From assembly GCA_003996215.1 (NCBI GenBank), contig QJPP01000034.1, positions 682,001 to 746,000 on the forward strand: a stretch of DNA of 64,000 bases, in the 5' to 3' direction. The translations under genes were made by a program, and so were the position numbers. The stretch is from Jaltomata sinuosa. Lineage: Eukaryota; Streptophyta; Magnoliopsida; Solanales; Solanaceae. The notes beneath the pieces are model-generated. The model worked only from the letters and a program-made list of their open reading frames with translations, searched no databases and was not told the DNA's origin. Shown piece by piece: positions 1 through 12,383 of this stretch (positions within the stretch are counted from its first letter, which is position 1; every line of letters starts with the position of its first letter).

Positions 1-59
1 ACAATTTTTTGTAGAGAATGTTTGTCCTGGAGCATAAGTTAAGTATCTTACGCATGGCA

Positions 60-335
60 AGATTTTAGAGAACTTTTTCTTGAAACATAATTTTTGCCAC
101 TAAACTTATGTCTTGTACATAACTTGTGTCACTGAGTTTACGCCTTGGAGGCATAATTTGTGTTACTGAACTTATGCTCTGTGTGACATAACTTGTGTCA
201 CTGAACTTATGTCACTAGCATAATTTATGCCTTGAGACATAATCTCTTTTGTCTTAAAGCATAACTTGTGCTTTGGGACATAATTTCTTTTGTCTTAAAG
301 CATAATTTGTATTACTGAACTTATGCCTTGCGTTT
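60..335. repeat. Degenerate short tandem repeat downstream of the kinase gene
   Basis: Phrases such as cataacttgtgtcactgaac, cataatttgtgttactgaac and ttttgtcttaaagcataa recur every 30-60 bases, so this is a decayed low-order repeat. It is followed by a TTTG/CTTG microsatellite at about 332-364. No gene is visible between position 1 and the kinase stop codon. Confidence 0.55.
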
Positions 336-979
336 TTGTTTGTTTGTTTGTTTGCTTGCTTGCTGTCAAAGGAATTTTTGGCCATTTTTTGTTACTTAAA
401 GTGTCAAATGACAAATATTAAAAATCACGAATTTGAAGAACAAAAATTAAATACTACTCTAAAATAGGACAATCAATGCAAAAACTTTATTCTACTAGTA
501 TTACAATTTAGTGGACCTTCCAAGACCTGAATTCGTTTGGTAATTTGCACAAATAGAATTTATTCCGTCATCTAACAAAACAGCATTTTTTTATAATTAT
601 TTTAAGAATGAAATGAAAGGGAAATAACATCTTCACAAAATCGAACCAAACCACAAGACTTTAGATTCATTCAAATACGAAAGTTGGTATTATCAAAGAC
701 TCAGTTCTCTAAAGTTTGGACTAACATATACAAGAAATCAGTCGAGTAAATGCAGTAATAATAAACAGAGAATAAAACCAGCATCTCACTGCCTACTATA
801 AACATACTGTACAAATCAAAATTATAACCTGCTACTAATCATTTCTGATTTCTCCTTTACAGTGTCAGCTACTCCTTGTCTAAATATTGTTTTTCTTTTA
901 ACTTCAATGTATGCCACTTGAGCACTCTGACTGTATTCGAACTATAAAGAATATGATTTCCCCTATGCAGTCTCCTATT

Positions 980-3900
980 TCAAGAGTTATTTTGAGGGTT
1001 TTCTGCTTTGTATTTTTGAAGTTCTTCTTGAGCACGTATCAGCCTGTATATCAAGGAAATACTAGTTTCAATGCCAGCAGATATAATCTTCAATATAGGC
1101 ATATGGCATTACTGGGAAATGATGATACCTCCACTGCAATTCAGTGATTTCACTAATTAATTCCTTCTCTTTGTCATGAGCAACCTCCAACTACAAGAAA
1201 CAATGGAAGGACATATACTTTATACTGATACGGAAAAGATGCAAAAGTCACTTAAATGGTTCCTACTGCAAACGGATGTTGAAAAGACTAATGCAAGCTC
1301 ATACCAGTGATTTCTCCACACCAGACGAATTTGATGGCATGCATCCAGCATCCACTGCAAGGTTGGTGGAAAAAGATAAAAGTGAAACCAACACAAAGGG
1401 ATACAATATATAAATTTCAATATGCATTGATTGTTCATACCCGTAGTGTCTCCAAGGGCCACTTGCCTCATCAGTCTAAGAATACTATCCTGTTTAGGAG
1501 GAAAAAACAAACAAACATTGGATAAAGAAAAACTGAAAAACTGATGCGTCATAATTCTAGATCCGTTCTTACCCTTTGAAGAATATTTGCCTCTAAAATA
1601 CTCTGCAACGTTGGAAAATGGGATGGTGTAAGAAGATTTGGTGGTGTAGCATCAAGTGGTAATGGTAGAGTAGCAGCAAGAGTTTGTGGAATCACCTACA
1701 TGATCCATCACTTTTTGTTTAGAAAATTGCAATAGAAATTAAAAAAGAGAAAAGCCGAAGAGATACAACAGTTACACAGCAATGTCTACTTAGCCAATGT
1801 TATGGTATACGTATGAGCTAAGCGTTATCGAAAGGAAATACGAGAATTAGCTTACAAGCTAAGCACTTAGGGAGCAAAAGAAATATGTCCAGCCGTTAGA
1901 AAAGATATATAGAAAAATTACGGAAACCAACCAGCAGGCTCTGACTCTTGTGTAGCATTGGAGATGCACCTACCTGTAGGAAGAAATTATTTCTTGTGAG
2001 GCAGGATATCAATGTGTGTGTGTGTGCGTATAATATATTATATATTAATCAACTACATCGCAATTCAAAAAAGCTAGTTTTGGTTGGTCATATAAAGCCT
2101 CTGTATCTATTTCATTCAGTATCTAAAACATCACCATTAGGCTATTTATATGTTGGCAATAGACTTACTATAATTGTCCTCCTTTATCAGGGTTTAGGAC
2201 CGGTTGTGCTATGCAAAGCTCACATAGGTGGAGTATCTTGAAAATAATGCAAAATAAAAACTAAAAGCTATGCATTCACCTTTTCCAAGTCGACATTCTC
2301 TGACGTAACTTTGAAACGTCCTCTTTGCTGAACAACATGACCCTTAGTCTTCTCATCAAAATCTTCACTGCTAGCTGCTAAATACAGTCTTGATTTAGCA
2401 AGAAAATATTAAAACAAAACAAAACAAAAAAAAAAGAGAATATGTTGAAAAACTATTTCTTACAGAAAAACAAATATACTGAAAAATTATTTGTTGAGAT
2501 CAAAAGCCATGTACAATCACGATACTTGCCTGAGGTTCTACAATGTTTACTGATTACTTCAGCTGGTACATCATCTCCTGTTTGAAGAACAGAAACCCCA
2601 TTGCAACTGGATACATTTTGGAATTGACTTTTATCACTAATCACAAAGAGAAAAAAAGCAAATTTAGGAACTTGGCAAAAAAATGGCACTGCTTAAATAG
2701 TGGATTGTTAAACAAGCTAGCTAAGCACATTGGCTATAAGAAGGTAAAGGAAAGTCAGAAAGTCAATTATGCGATTTAATTACTAATACACGTTTGACAG
2801 TGCCCTGAAATTCTCTGAGTTAGTAAAGAACAAGCTTTAATTAAATGAATCAAACCACAAGGCAGACAGAGCTCCAGTTGAACAAGAGCACATTTCAATG
2901 TCGAAGTTCTTTGATTAGGTTCCTTTTTCCTCATTCAGTTTACCTAGTTGGGCTCGCCTTTTTCTTTCTTAGAAATTCCTGGCAGAAACCTTCTTCTTCA
3001 ATGACAATATTATTCATGTTATTTCTCAGTCTCACTTGTCAAATAAATAATGACGCATACTAACAACTTCTTAATACAAGCTTGATGATGTCAGAGGTGC
3101 ATCAAGGCCCAAAAGTAACAAAAAAAGAGTTGGGATTAATTAGGGCCCAAATGAGATATCAACTGTTGCAAAAATATAACAGCTTCCAAATGAGGGAGGA
3201 AGCAATTCGGAAAGTCACATTTCATTTCCCTTTTAATCAGAGGATAGAAGTTAATTATGACTTCTATTCACAAGAGAAAAATCAAATAGAGTACTATCTC
3301 CTTCCCAAAACAAATCAATTAGCCAACAGCATAAATCCAAGTTAAAGAACTTGCTTGGAGCAAGAAAGGCTAAATTTAACAAGTCAAAGAAAATGCTAAA
3401 ACATTGGATATTGACATCGTGCAGTAATGCTTCACGAGGCTAAAAATCAAAAGTAATTCAAATAACAACCTTATAAGTATATACAAATACCTCAAAAAAT
3501 GTCTCAAGTCATTGAGCAAGTTGTGTCATACCTCTGGCGAGAATTTATAGGCATGCCCTCGAATAACTTTGCATCAGCCACTTGTTCACCTTTTCCCACC
3601 AAATTCATTTCCATGCGATTGTCATAGCATGGCAAAGAATTTTGTGAAATTTGAGGATCATGAAATGAACTGGCAATGCTTAAATCATCATCAGATTTCT
3701 CACATTTATTTCTGAAATGTCCAAAAAAGAAAAGGAACGTTTAGCTGCAGATACTAGCAAACATAATGATGTGCTCTTATTCTTGATATTTAGCATAACG
3801 AAAACATGATAAAAGAGTAATGGTGATAACTCTCAACATAGGATGGATGGTATACATGCTATAAGCCACATTCTGGTTGGCAGGTGAAGGAGGGGCAGAC

Positions 3901-6900
3901 GGATTGTTACTGTCCTGTTGAGAGATGTATCATATTAGATGAAAGACCCCAAAATTGCAACATATCATATAGAATAAAGGAGATGACGATATACAAATTC
4001 AGTAGCATCTGAATATTGACTTGAGAAGGAGAACTGATGCTGAAACTTATGTAGCTGTTTCCCTGGAATGTCAAGCCCAGAAAGCGAATTCGAACTCCCA
4101 CCTAGGTCCTTGTCACCAATGATCTCCTCGTCTGGAATCTAAAAGCGGAAACAATTGAAAAAGAAGAAGTAAACACAATGCTCCAGAACTTGCTTTTGTT
4201 TCGCTGATCAAGAAAAGATTTCCAATGTGGACAATCTAGACTGAAATTCTTCAGCTCATAGCAAGTTTCACAACTATCATTTGAAGAGGCCAATAAAATT
4301 GAGCTTGAGAAACTACCCATTAACCAAGAATCTCAATTTGTATACATTAAGAAACTAACATATAATTGAAAACACTGTGGTACCAAGGTATTTGTGCATC
4401 ATAAAATAGATCTATGTACCAAGGTAGCCTGTGCCTTCAAATCTTCAAGGTTAAAATTCCAGCTGCTAATCCCCCGTTTATATTCATTCTGCATATAGTA
4501 TTGAGGCACAGTAAGATCTAATTTTCAAAGATAAAAATGAATTTTGAAATGATGTACCAAAATTAACCGCAAAAAGAATTTGAAGCAAAAATATTAACGA
4601 AAAGAAGCAGTGGACATATGACAAATCGACTGGGATGAACCAGTGAGTTCGTATGAATTACTTATCTATAGGAAATACTGCCTATCCTTTCTTGCGAACC
4701 CGTGAATCTAGTCGTATGAATTACTTTCCTCCAGAAAGTACTGCTTCTTGTTTGTTACATTTATTTTCCATAGATAAGCAATTTAAAGAAAAAACCATCT
4801 CATTGCCTGATGCAAGCTTAACGTAAACATGTAAGGTATTCATTATGTCATAGTATAAGGCAACAAATAAAAGACATTATGTTATACAGATATCAAAATA
4901 TCAGTTTTCTCATGAAATTGATTATGACACAGGTTTTTAAAGGAAAAACCATCTCATTGCCTAATGCAAGCTTAACGTAAACATGTAAGGTATTCATTAT
5001 GTTATATAAGGCAACAAATAAAAGACATTATGTTATACAGATATCAAAATCTCAGTTTTCTCATGAAATTGGTTATGACACAGCAAACCTGTGATATTTC
5101 TTCTTTCTGCCCATCTGGTATCTTCTTTTGTGCTAGCATGTCTTCTTCCTTCCTCTACAATTAGGTTAGGAAAAACCCGTGTTAGCACAGAAATGCTCAT
5201 GCAATATTATCATCGGGATGAAGTATCATGTGGTTCTAAAGTGGGGAAACTGGGATTGAGGCACAACAAATCACCTTCAATGCCTTCATGCGATCTCCAA
5301 GTGCTGGCAAACCCTCCAACAATGTTCTAGATATATAATCATTGGACCTTGCTTGCTTAAAGAAAGGATGCTTCAGCAATTTTTTGGCTGAAGGTCGTTT
5401 TGAAGGATCTTTCACCAAGCAACTAGCAATCATTTGCTTAAAAGACTACAAAAGACAAAAAGGAGTATAAGCAACGTGCCAATAACATTATCAGTAAATA
5501 ATCAATGATATTCAGTTACCTTCGTAAATTTCTTATCCCTCTCGTAATCAAGGCCAGGGGGTGCATTTTGCAATGTCATTAGCAAGACCTGATAAGTATA
5601 GAATATTGAATACATTTATATTTTATATTTAGGACTTCAAGAAAAGAATCACTAACAATATTCACCTTCATTGGAGGATATTTTGAGAAAGGAGCATGGC
5701 CATGAGCAAGCTCCAAAGCAGTTATGCCAAAGGACCAAATATCAGCTCTGAGAATGAGAGTGGATAAAAAGAAAAAAAAAGGGGGAAATAGGATTTCCTT
5801 CAGATAGAAGTACATATTTAGGATGAAAACAGTAAATAATTATCCAGAAGCATTACTTGAAATCATAACCATGCAATTGCTCCATGACCTCTGGTGCCAT
5901 CCTGTAAAAGAAATCAAAATTATTATGGAAAACATTAAGGTGCAATATGAGCGAAATCTTCATCAATATTTTTAACATCTTAGTTTTTAGATGTACACTT
6001 TATGCATGCACTCATTCTCGCCTATCCACGGTAATTAGTACCAAAATAGATCAAAAGTTTGAAGCTTATCAACCATTGAATAAATCATGAAAACTTCGAT
6101 AAAAACTCCAGAAGCATCCTCTTGGGTTAGAGCATACCAACAAGGAGTTCCGACAAATGTGTTCCGCATACGTTGCCTATCACCTGAATCAAATAAATAA
6201 GCAGAGACACCAAAATCTCCCAACTTTATTCCACCTCGTGAATCAATGAGAATATTTCCTGCCTGCAATAATGACACAAGCACGTGATATCAACCTCGAC
6301 ATGGTAATGGAATGAATGTGTTTTATTACAGACATTTGGGTGTTCATGCAGGCGGTGCCAACCATGAATAAGATTTGTCCTTTATCATATTTCCATAGGA
6401 TCTTAAGTGTAACAGGTATGCAAAAGTTTCTTCAAAGGAATCAATTTCCATGTTCAAACTTGAAAGAACAAAAATGGCATTTACTAAAACTGTCAAACAC
6501 CTGTATGTACAGATCACGTCTAGTGAAGCAAATTTCAATGGAAGTACCAACACTCCTATGAATATCATCAAAATAAGACTTGTAAAAGTGAAACCTCATG
6601 AATGTATAAGTTTTGTTATCCTAAGTTGCTCGGACTCTCCAAAAATGTTGCTGCACCCGTGTCGGATTCTCCAAAAATGCACTACTTTTGAAGGATCCGA
6701 CACGCACCCGATGACATTTTCAAAGAGTCCGAACAACTTAGCTGTTATCTAATACATACAAAAATCAGCCAATGCACGGAAACTAGTAATGGATTTACGC
6801 AACAATTGGACTTACTTTAACATCACGATGGATGAAGCCATGATGATGAAGATATTCTAAACCCTTTAGAACTTCCCGCAATACTGTTGCAATAACAGTC

Positions 6901-8064
6901 TCTTCAAAGCCATCTGGATGAGCAGCCTTCAGAATGTGGAGACAGGAACCTCCAGCCATGTAAGGCATGATAACCCATAGGTTGTGATCACTAACAAAGG
7001 AGCAGTGCGATTTAAGAACATTGGGATGATCAACTAGGACCATTGTTTGGGCTTCACGCGAGATGTTATTCTGGATATAAGTGCGAAAGGAATCAGAAAT
7101 TTGCTTGATTCTCAGATTATCATCAACCAAAATGCCAGAGAAGTTAATTACTTGTTTCTGATAGGTATCTAGTTTTAATCTCTTCATTTTCAGAAGCTAC
7201 TGATAACCTAAGCTTCTACGTATCAGCTAAAACTAGCAAGAATTGAGGCAAAAAGGAAATTAACTTTTTAAAACTTTTTTTTTTGAGTTTTCATAGACAA
7301 TTTACCGCAAACAACCTGTTGAATTGGTTTATCCAATTGTTATGTCTCAAATCTTCTTCACAGTCACATGTGTTGCATGGATATATCTTAACGCACACAA
7401 GCTATGTAACATAGCCAAGCAGTGAACCTGTATGGCACTTGGACCTAACTCAACCCCAAAAGCTAGCACATGAGGGGAGTATTGCCCAAGTTCATATAAG
7501 CAAATCACCCGTCCATTTCCCAACCAATGTGAAACTCTAACCCACTCTAACACCCCCCTTCATGCCCAAAGGCCAAACCCGACTGGAGAGTGAACCGGGA
7601 GCCTAAACGGGGATGGGCCTGGCTCTGTAAAGATATGGCACCTGAGCTTACCTCAACCCCAAAAGCTAGCTCATAAGAAGTGAAATGTTGAGGAGAATCA
7701 AGAGCACATGGATATGGGAAGTTGATTACCAAGCCATACACATTACACACCTTAGCACATGGAATTTGTATACAAGCTAACCAAGTGTGGTTATATTCCA
7801 TTGCATTAACAAGCAAGGAAGGAAATGCAAGTTCATGTCATTCAAAATCAAAGTTGCAGGGGATACAGATGTGCAGAATAGGAAACATAATAGAGGGAAT
7901 TGTACCAAATCGGAATTATCGCGTTCGAAGTCGAGGATTTTGATGGCAACAACCTCATTGAGAGGAATACATAAGGAACGATGAACCGAAGCACTGACTC
8001 CTTGCCCTACCTCCTCGAAAAGCGTGTAATGCTCCGGTCCAATCGGATACTTCTTCTTGTCCAT
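980..8064 (-). CDS. Ste20/GCK-family serine/threonine kinase (BLUS1/FRAY-OSR1-like), 20 exons
   Basis: Predicted 672-residue protein kinase. Exons, 5' to 3' on the minus strand: 8064-7906, 7070-6816, 6262-6138, 5901-5857, 5747-5666, 5588-5520, 5445-5275, 5154-5089, 4488-4420, 4138-3995, 3914-3856, 3711-3532, 2636-2530, 2377-2280, 1973-1932, 1695-1573, 1489-1441, 1354-1305, 1190-1129, 1043-980; every junction keeps frame. Seen: Gly-rich loop VGQGVSASV (19-27), VAIK lysine 42, HRDVK (134-138), DFG (154-156), GTPCWMAPE activation segment (about 176-184), and a conserved C-terminal helix ending RAQEELQKYK. The family (plant BLUS1 relatives of animal SPAK/OSR1) phosphorylates cytosolic targets; BLUS1 itself acts in phototropin-driven stomatal opening. 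The length and long C-terminal tail match the multi-exon relatives better than short, intronless BLUS1. Exon 13 ends at a GC donor. A 5'-UTR intron (donor near 8286) is possible. Function beyond kinase activity is inferred. Confidence 0.93.
4783..5083. repeat. Tandem duplication (~151 bp x 2) inside kinase intron 8
   Basis: Two nearly identical copies lie head to tail. The first runs from about 4783 to 4932 and the second from about 4937 to 5083. Both share ccatctcattgcct, gcaagcttaacgtaaacatg and ttatgttatacagatatc, and differ by a few substitutions and a 3-base indel. The right copy abuts the exon 8 donor at 5088, so the duplication lies wholly in the intron. Confidence 0.85.
6621..6741. 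mobile_element. Short MITE with 16-bp terminal inverted repeats in kinase intron 2
   Basis: The element starts ctaagttgctcggact and ends agtccgaacaacttag; these are inverted repeats with one mismatch. The interior is also largely palindromic (gtgtcggattctccaaaaatg against the reverse arm), so the RNA would fold into a hairpin. A second, diverged copy sits at 32296-32414. The superfamily is not clear from the ends. Confidence 0.75.
7433..7680. repeat. Dispersed plant repeat with two ~42-bp direct repeats, kinase intron 1
   Basis: tggcacttggacctaactc at 7433 and tggcacctgagcttacctc at about 7636 each lead into caaccccaaaagctagc, giving diverged direct repeats about 200 bp apart. The interior holds a run like aaccaatgtgaaactctaac followed by a CCCC-rich tract. 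I know this type of sequence as a widespread plant dispersed repeat, possibly a TRIM or solo-LTR-like remnant. The class is uncertain. Confidence 0.45.
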
Positions 8065-8740
8065 GTCGATCCCAATTTCAAACAAACAAAATCTCCTTGT
8101 ACTACTGAACGTCAAATAACACACAAATGCAACTAGCTGGCGATCTACAAATCCGAATTCTACACAAACTCCTCTATCACAATCACAAAAAAAACAAGAG
8201 AAATTCAATGTAGTGTTCATCATCAAAAGCGAAAACAAAACAGAGCCTTTACAAGGACAAAAAAGAAAATGAGAAGAAAACTCACGGGTATCAAGTTCAG
8301 ATCCATGGACAGGGTCAAATTAAATAAATATATATACGAAAAAAGCAAAATAATGGTAACCAAAGCAAGATGTATCTTTATCTAAAAAATACACTATACT
8401 TTATTTTTTTTCCTTTTATAAGTATTATCATACATCTACATCTGTAAGGATAAAGCAAGTATAATGGTTGGAAGAGTGAGAAGAAAGGAAAGTTGATTAG
8501 GAAGACGATGATTGTCTTGTCCGTTTTCTCGTGAGTGAGAGAAACCGCGCTTATCGGATCGCCGCTCCAACTGGACGGACGGAAGGAGAAATGCTTTTTT
8601 CTTTTTTTGTATTGCATAAATCCCGCCACTTGTTATGTTTACACTCCACCGTTTCAATTTATCATGTGGCCTAGGAGGTACCATCGGATCTTCTAATGGT
8701 ACAACTACCTTAAAGCAACTGCACAAAGTCTAATGAATGT

Positions 8741-8757
8741 CACGTGAGGAGCACGTG
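8741..8757. promoter_or_regulatory. Two G-box (CACGTG) elements 11 bp apart upstream of the kinase gene
   Basis: CACGTG occurs at 8741-8746 and again at 8752-8757, about 680 bases upstream of the kinase start codon. G-boxes bind bZIP and bHLH factors in light and abscisic-acid responses. Their use here is inferred from position only. Confidence 0.5.
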
Positions 8758-8901
8758 TCTTTTTTAATATACAGCTCAGTAGTGATGGTGTCCAAAACAA
8801 CAATAAAAGGTCCAATAATTGGACTTCGGTGACTGTTGAATAAGCCCATGGGCCAGCTTGGATTGTCTTTTGGAAAAAAAAGGGAGAATTTTCATAAATA
8901 G

Positions 8902-9152
8902 TACTCCCTCAATTTCAAATTGATTAACTTGTTTTGATTTGGTACAGAATTTCAAAAATAAATATTTTTTTTAAATTTTATGATCTTAAATTAAAGATAT
9001 ATTAAATATACAAAAAATTTATTTAATCTTGTGGCCTTAAACATGTCGTGTGAAAATTTAAAATTAAAGAGGTGCTAAAAAGGGAAATGGTCATTCTTTT
9101 TTAAACGGGCTAAAAAGAAAAATAGATCAAACAAATTGAAACGAACGGAATA
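8902..9152. mobile_element. Stowaway-like MITE
   Basis: It starts tactccctcaatttcaaattg and ends caaattgaaacgaacggaata. These form imperfect terminal inverted repeats of the CTCCCTCC type with TA at each outer end, as in Tc1/mariner-derived Stowaway elements. It has no coding capacity. Confidence 0.75.
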
Positions 9153-9274
9153 CTCATTATTTATGATCCTAATAAGTAATAACAAATTATATTATTGTCT
9201 TTTCAAAATACAACAATAATTTTTTTCAAATTATATCATACACACACGTACACTAACGTACATACATACACTTC

Positions 9275-9560
9275 GGGGTCGCTTGGTAGGGTGTATAAGA
9301 ATAATATTAAATATGGTGAATAATGCCGGTATTAATAATACTTGTATTAGTTATGCTGAGATTATTTTTTAAGCATTGTTTGGTTTGGCGTAGAAAAAAT
9401 AACATGCATTGCATAATTTGTAAAAAAAAATATTGCTTACAAAAATACCCTCTACAAATAAGGTGGAGAGGATGTGTAAAAGATTTTGAGGGACAATTAT
9501 GTCTTTAATCATGCTAATGCATGCACTAAGACCATTTGCATTGCTAATACAAATAATTTT
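9275..9560. mobile_element. Left half of a Tourist-like MITE, right end missing
   Basis: ggggtcgcttggtagggtgt at 9275, then ataagaataata and a cluster of gtattagt/atgc motifs, matches the left end of the complete element at 25884-26730. No matching right inverted repeat is present; the similarity stops where the minisatellite array begins. Confidence 0.6.
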
Positions 9561-11205
9561 CAAAGGCGCCAATTTAAATTAATGCTTTTTTTAGTACCAT
9601 ATTCAACATTTCGAAGTTTGAATGAGATAGACAAAGAATTTCTAAAGGTTTTAATTCAAATTTATTTCTTTTTTTGTGCACCATGGTTGACATTTTGAAG
9701 TTTGAATATAAGAATTCCTATAAAGGTCCCCAATTCAAGTTAATGGTATTCTTGTGAGCATCATAATAAAAGGTTGCAATCCAAGCCAATTCTTTTTATG
9801 AGTATCATAGTTAACATTTTGAAGTTTAAATAAGATAGACAAAGAATTTTTAAAGGTTCTAATTCAAGTTAATTCTTTTCTTGAGCATTATGGTTGATAT
9901 TTTTAAGTTTGAATAAGATATGGAAAAAAATTCTAAAGGTTCCAATTCAAGTTAATTTTTTGATTGAGCATCGTAGTTAACATTTTGAAGTTTGAATAAG
10001 ATAGACAAAGAATTTTTAAAGGTACTAATTCAAATATTTTTTTTGGTTGAGCATCATAGTTAATATCTTAAAGTTTCAATAAGATAGACAATTTTTTTTT
10101 TAAAGATACCAATTCAAATTAATTATTTTTTTTAACACCATGGTTAACATTTTGAAGTTTGAATAAGATAGACAAAGAATTTATAAGGTCCCAATTCAAG
10201 TTAATTCTTTTTCTTTTTAACACCATTGTTAACATTTTGAAGTTTGAATGAGATAGACAAAAAAATTCTAAAGGTCCTAATTCAAGTTAATTATTTTCTT
10301 GAGCGCCATAGTTAACATTTTGAAGTCTGAATAAGATAAACTAAGAATTTATAAAGGTTCCAATCCAAGTTAATTCTTATCTTGAGCACTATAGTTAACA
10401 TTTTGAAATTTGAATGAGATAGACATAGAATTTCTAAAAGTCCAATCCAAGTTAATTTTTTGGTTGAACATCATAGTTAACACGATTTTAAAGTTTGAAT
10501 AAGATAGACAAAGAATTTCTAAAGGTACCAATTCAAATTAATTATTTGTTTTGACTTTTGAGCACCATAGTTAATATTTTAAAGTTTGAATAAGATAGAC
10601 AAAGAATTTCAAGGTCCCAATTCAAGTTAATTCTTTTTTTAGCATCACATTTAACATTTTGGAGTCTAAATAAGATAGAATAAGAATTTATAAAGGTTCC
10701 AATCCAAGTTAATTATTTTCTTGAGCAGCATAATTAACATTTTGAAGTCTAAATAAAATAAATAAAGATTTTCTAAAGGTCCACGTTAATTCTTTTTTTT
10801 TTTAGCATTATAATTAACATTTTAAAATTTGAATAAGATAGACAAAACCTTTTTAAAAATCCCAATTTAAGTTATTTTTTTTAGCACCATAATTAACATT
10901 TTGAAATTCGAATAAGATAAACAAAGAATTTCTAAAGTTTCCAATCCAAATTAATTCTTTTTATGAGCACTATAGTTAACATTTTAAAGTTTGAATTAAG
11001 ATACAAACGAATTTCTAAAGATTCCAATCCAAATTAATTCTTTTTTTGAGTATCATCGTTTACATTTTACATTTTGAAGTTTAAATAAGATAGACAAAAG
11101 AAATTCTAAAGGTATTAATTCAAATTAATTATTTTTTGGAGTACCATAAATAACATTTTAAAATATGAATAAGATAGGCAAAAGAATTTCTAAAGGTCCT
11201 AATCC
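9560..11205. repeat. Minisatellite array, ~84-86-bp unit, about 19 copies
   Basis: The unit reads roughly: taacattttgaagtttgaat, then aagatagacaaagaatttct, then aaaggtcccaattcaagtta, then a T-rich linker with gagcaccatag. The core recurs near 9605, 9690, 9812, 9895, 9978, 10062, 10146, 10229, 10313, 10397, 10478, 10572, 10648, 10737, 10820, 10893, 10977, 11070 and 11152. Copies are diverged by substitutions and small indels. No open reading frame is conserved across units. Confidence 0.9.
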
Positions 11206-12209
11206 AAGTGAGAATCTCGTTTTAGAGTTGGCACCCAAGTGGTTGAGTACGAGGGGCCATTTAATTAGGTCCCATTTTCACCTAATCATGATGGACCTAA
11301 GGTCTATTTTTTAAAATTCAAGGTTTGAGAGGTGCCTTGATTAAATTTCCTCGAGTGTATGTGTGAATGTCTATCGTTTGAAATATATGATTAGACTGAT
11401 AAAAAAATAAACTTTGTGTCTAATTTATTCTCAAAAATCAATGTATGAGATAACAATTATTCAAATCATATAGTAAGAAAGACTAGATAATCATTCTCAT
11501 GATTTTATATCAGCGTTTGAACATCATATTTGAAATCATAATTTCAAATCTCAAATTCTCCAAAAAGCATGTTTTGAAGTTTTCAAAAATACAACATAAA
11601 CTTGAAAAAATGACCTCACCCATTTTTCCCAAATCATGCTTTAATTTTTAGAGAATATGATGTAAAATCATAATTTCAAATCACATGTTTAAAAGCTTAT
11701 TTGAAATCATGATTTTGTATTACATATCCAAAAACAAGCTAAATTTATGCTTGTAGTTGTAGACATCGATGCCATTTTGTCCACCTTTTCTGGCTCATTA
11801 AATAGTTCGACTTACTTTTAATGTAACACTTATGAGATGTCGTGGCATAACAAGTTATCTGTTATGTTGCATGACTAATTAATTGGATAGAAACCATACA
11901 TTTATTTTCTAAATTAAAGGAAATTAAAAAACCAAAACCAAGAACGTGTAACAAACATTTTGGTGTCAGCTGGAGTTATTCACTCTCATGTTTGGTATAT
12001 TCTTGATTGTGTTGGAACCTTACTAAGTCTTGTGGTTTGGTTCAATTTGTGAAGATGTTATTTCCCTTTAATTCCATTCTTAAAATGAGAAAAAGATGCA
12101 ATTTTGTCAAATGACGGAATAATTAAGGAGTTCAAATTTCAATTGGCCATAGCTACTGTTTAGGCCTTAGGCTTAGCCCACCCCATTGGCTAGTAATTCA
12201 ATTCACCCC
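11206..12209. other. Intergenic stretch without a gene; repeated aaatcataatttcaaat motifs
   Basis: No supportable coding region. Between about 11500 and 11730 the phrases gaaatcataatttcaaat and related forms occur in both orientations around aaaagcatgttttgaag, suggesting a decayed foldback element. A related phrase is found at 23480-23540. Confidence 0.4.
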
Positions 12210-12224
12210 TCCTTACTTCCATGT

Positions 12225-12368
12225 TTTTTTTTTGGTTTTCCCGTGGTCGGTGCCCGTATTCTGGGGATGACGTTCTCTACAGGATTTTCTTCATATTCAA
12301 GGCTCGAACTCGAGATATTTGATTATAAATGGAGCAGTCACACCATTGCACCACAACCCCGTGTTAGT
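12225..12368 (-). mobile_element. tRNA-derived SINE with 15-bp perfect target-site duplication
   Basis: Read on the minus strand, the head carries a pol III A box (tggtgcaatgg) and, about 35 bases later, a B box (gagttcgagcc); the body ends in an A-rich tail. It is flanked by perfect copies of tccttacttccatgt at 12210-12224 and 12369-12383. Length (~144 bp) and structure fit Solanaceae SINEs. The perfect duplication points to a fairly recent insertion. Confidence 0.85.
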
Positions 12369-12383
12369 TCCTTACTTCCATGT

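Noticed and set aside
9560..11205. Possibility that the regular repeat is a CRISPR array
   Set aside because: Units are diverged and have no spacer/repeat pattern, and the window is a plant nuclear genome; it is a minisatellite.
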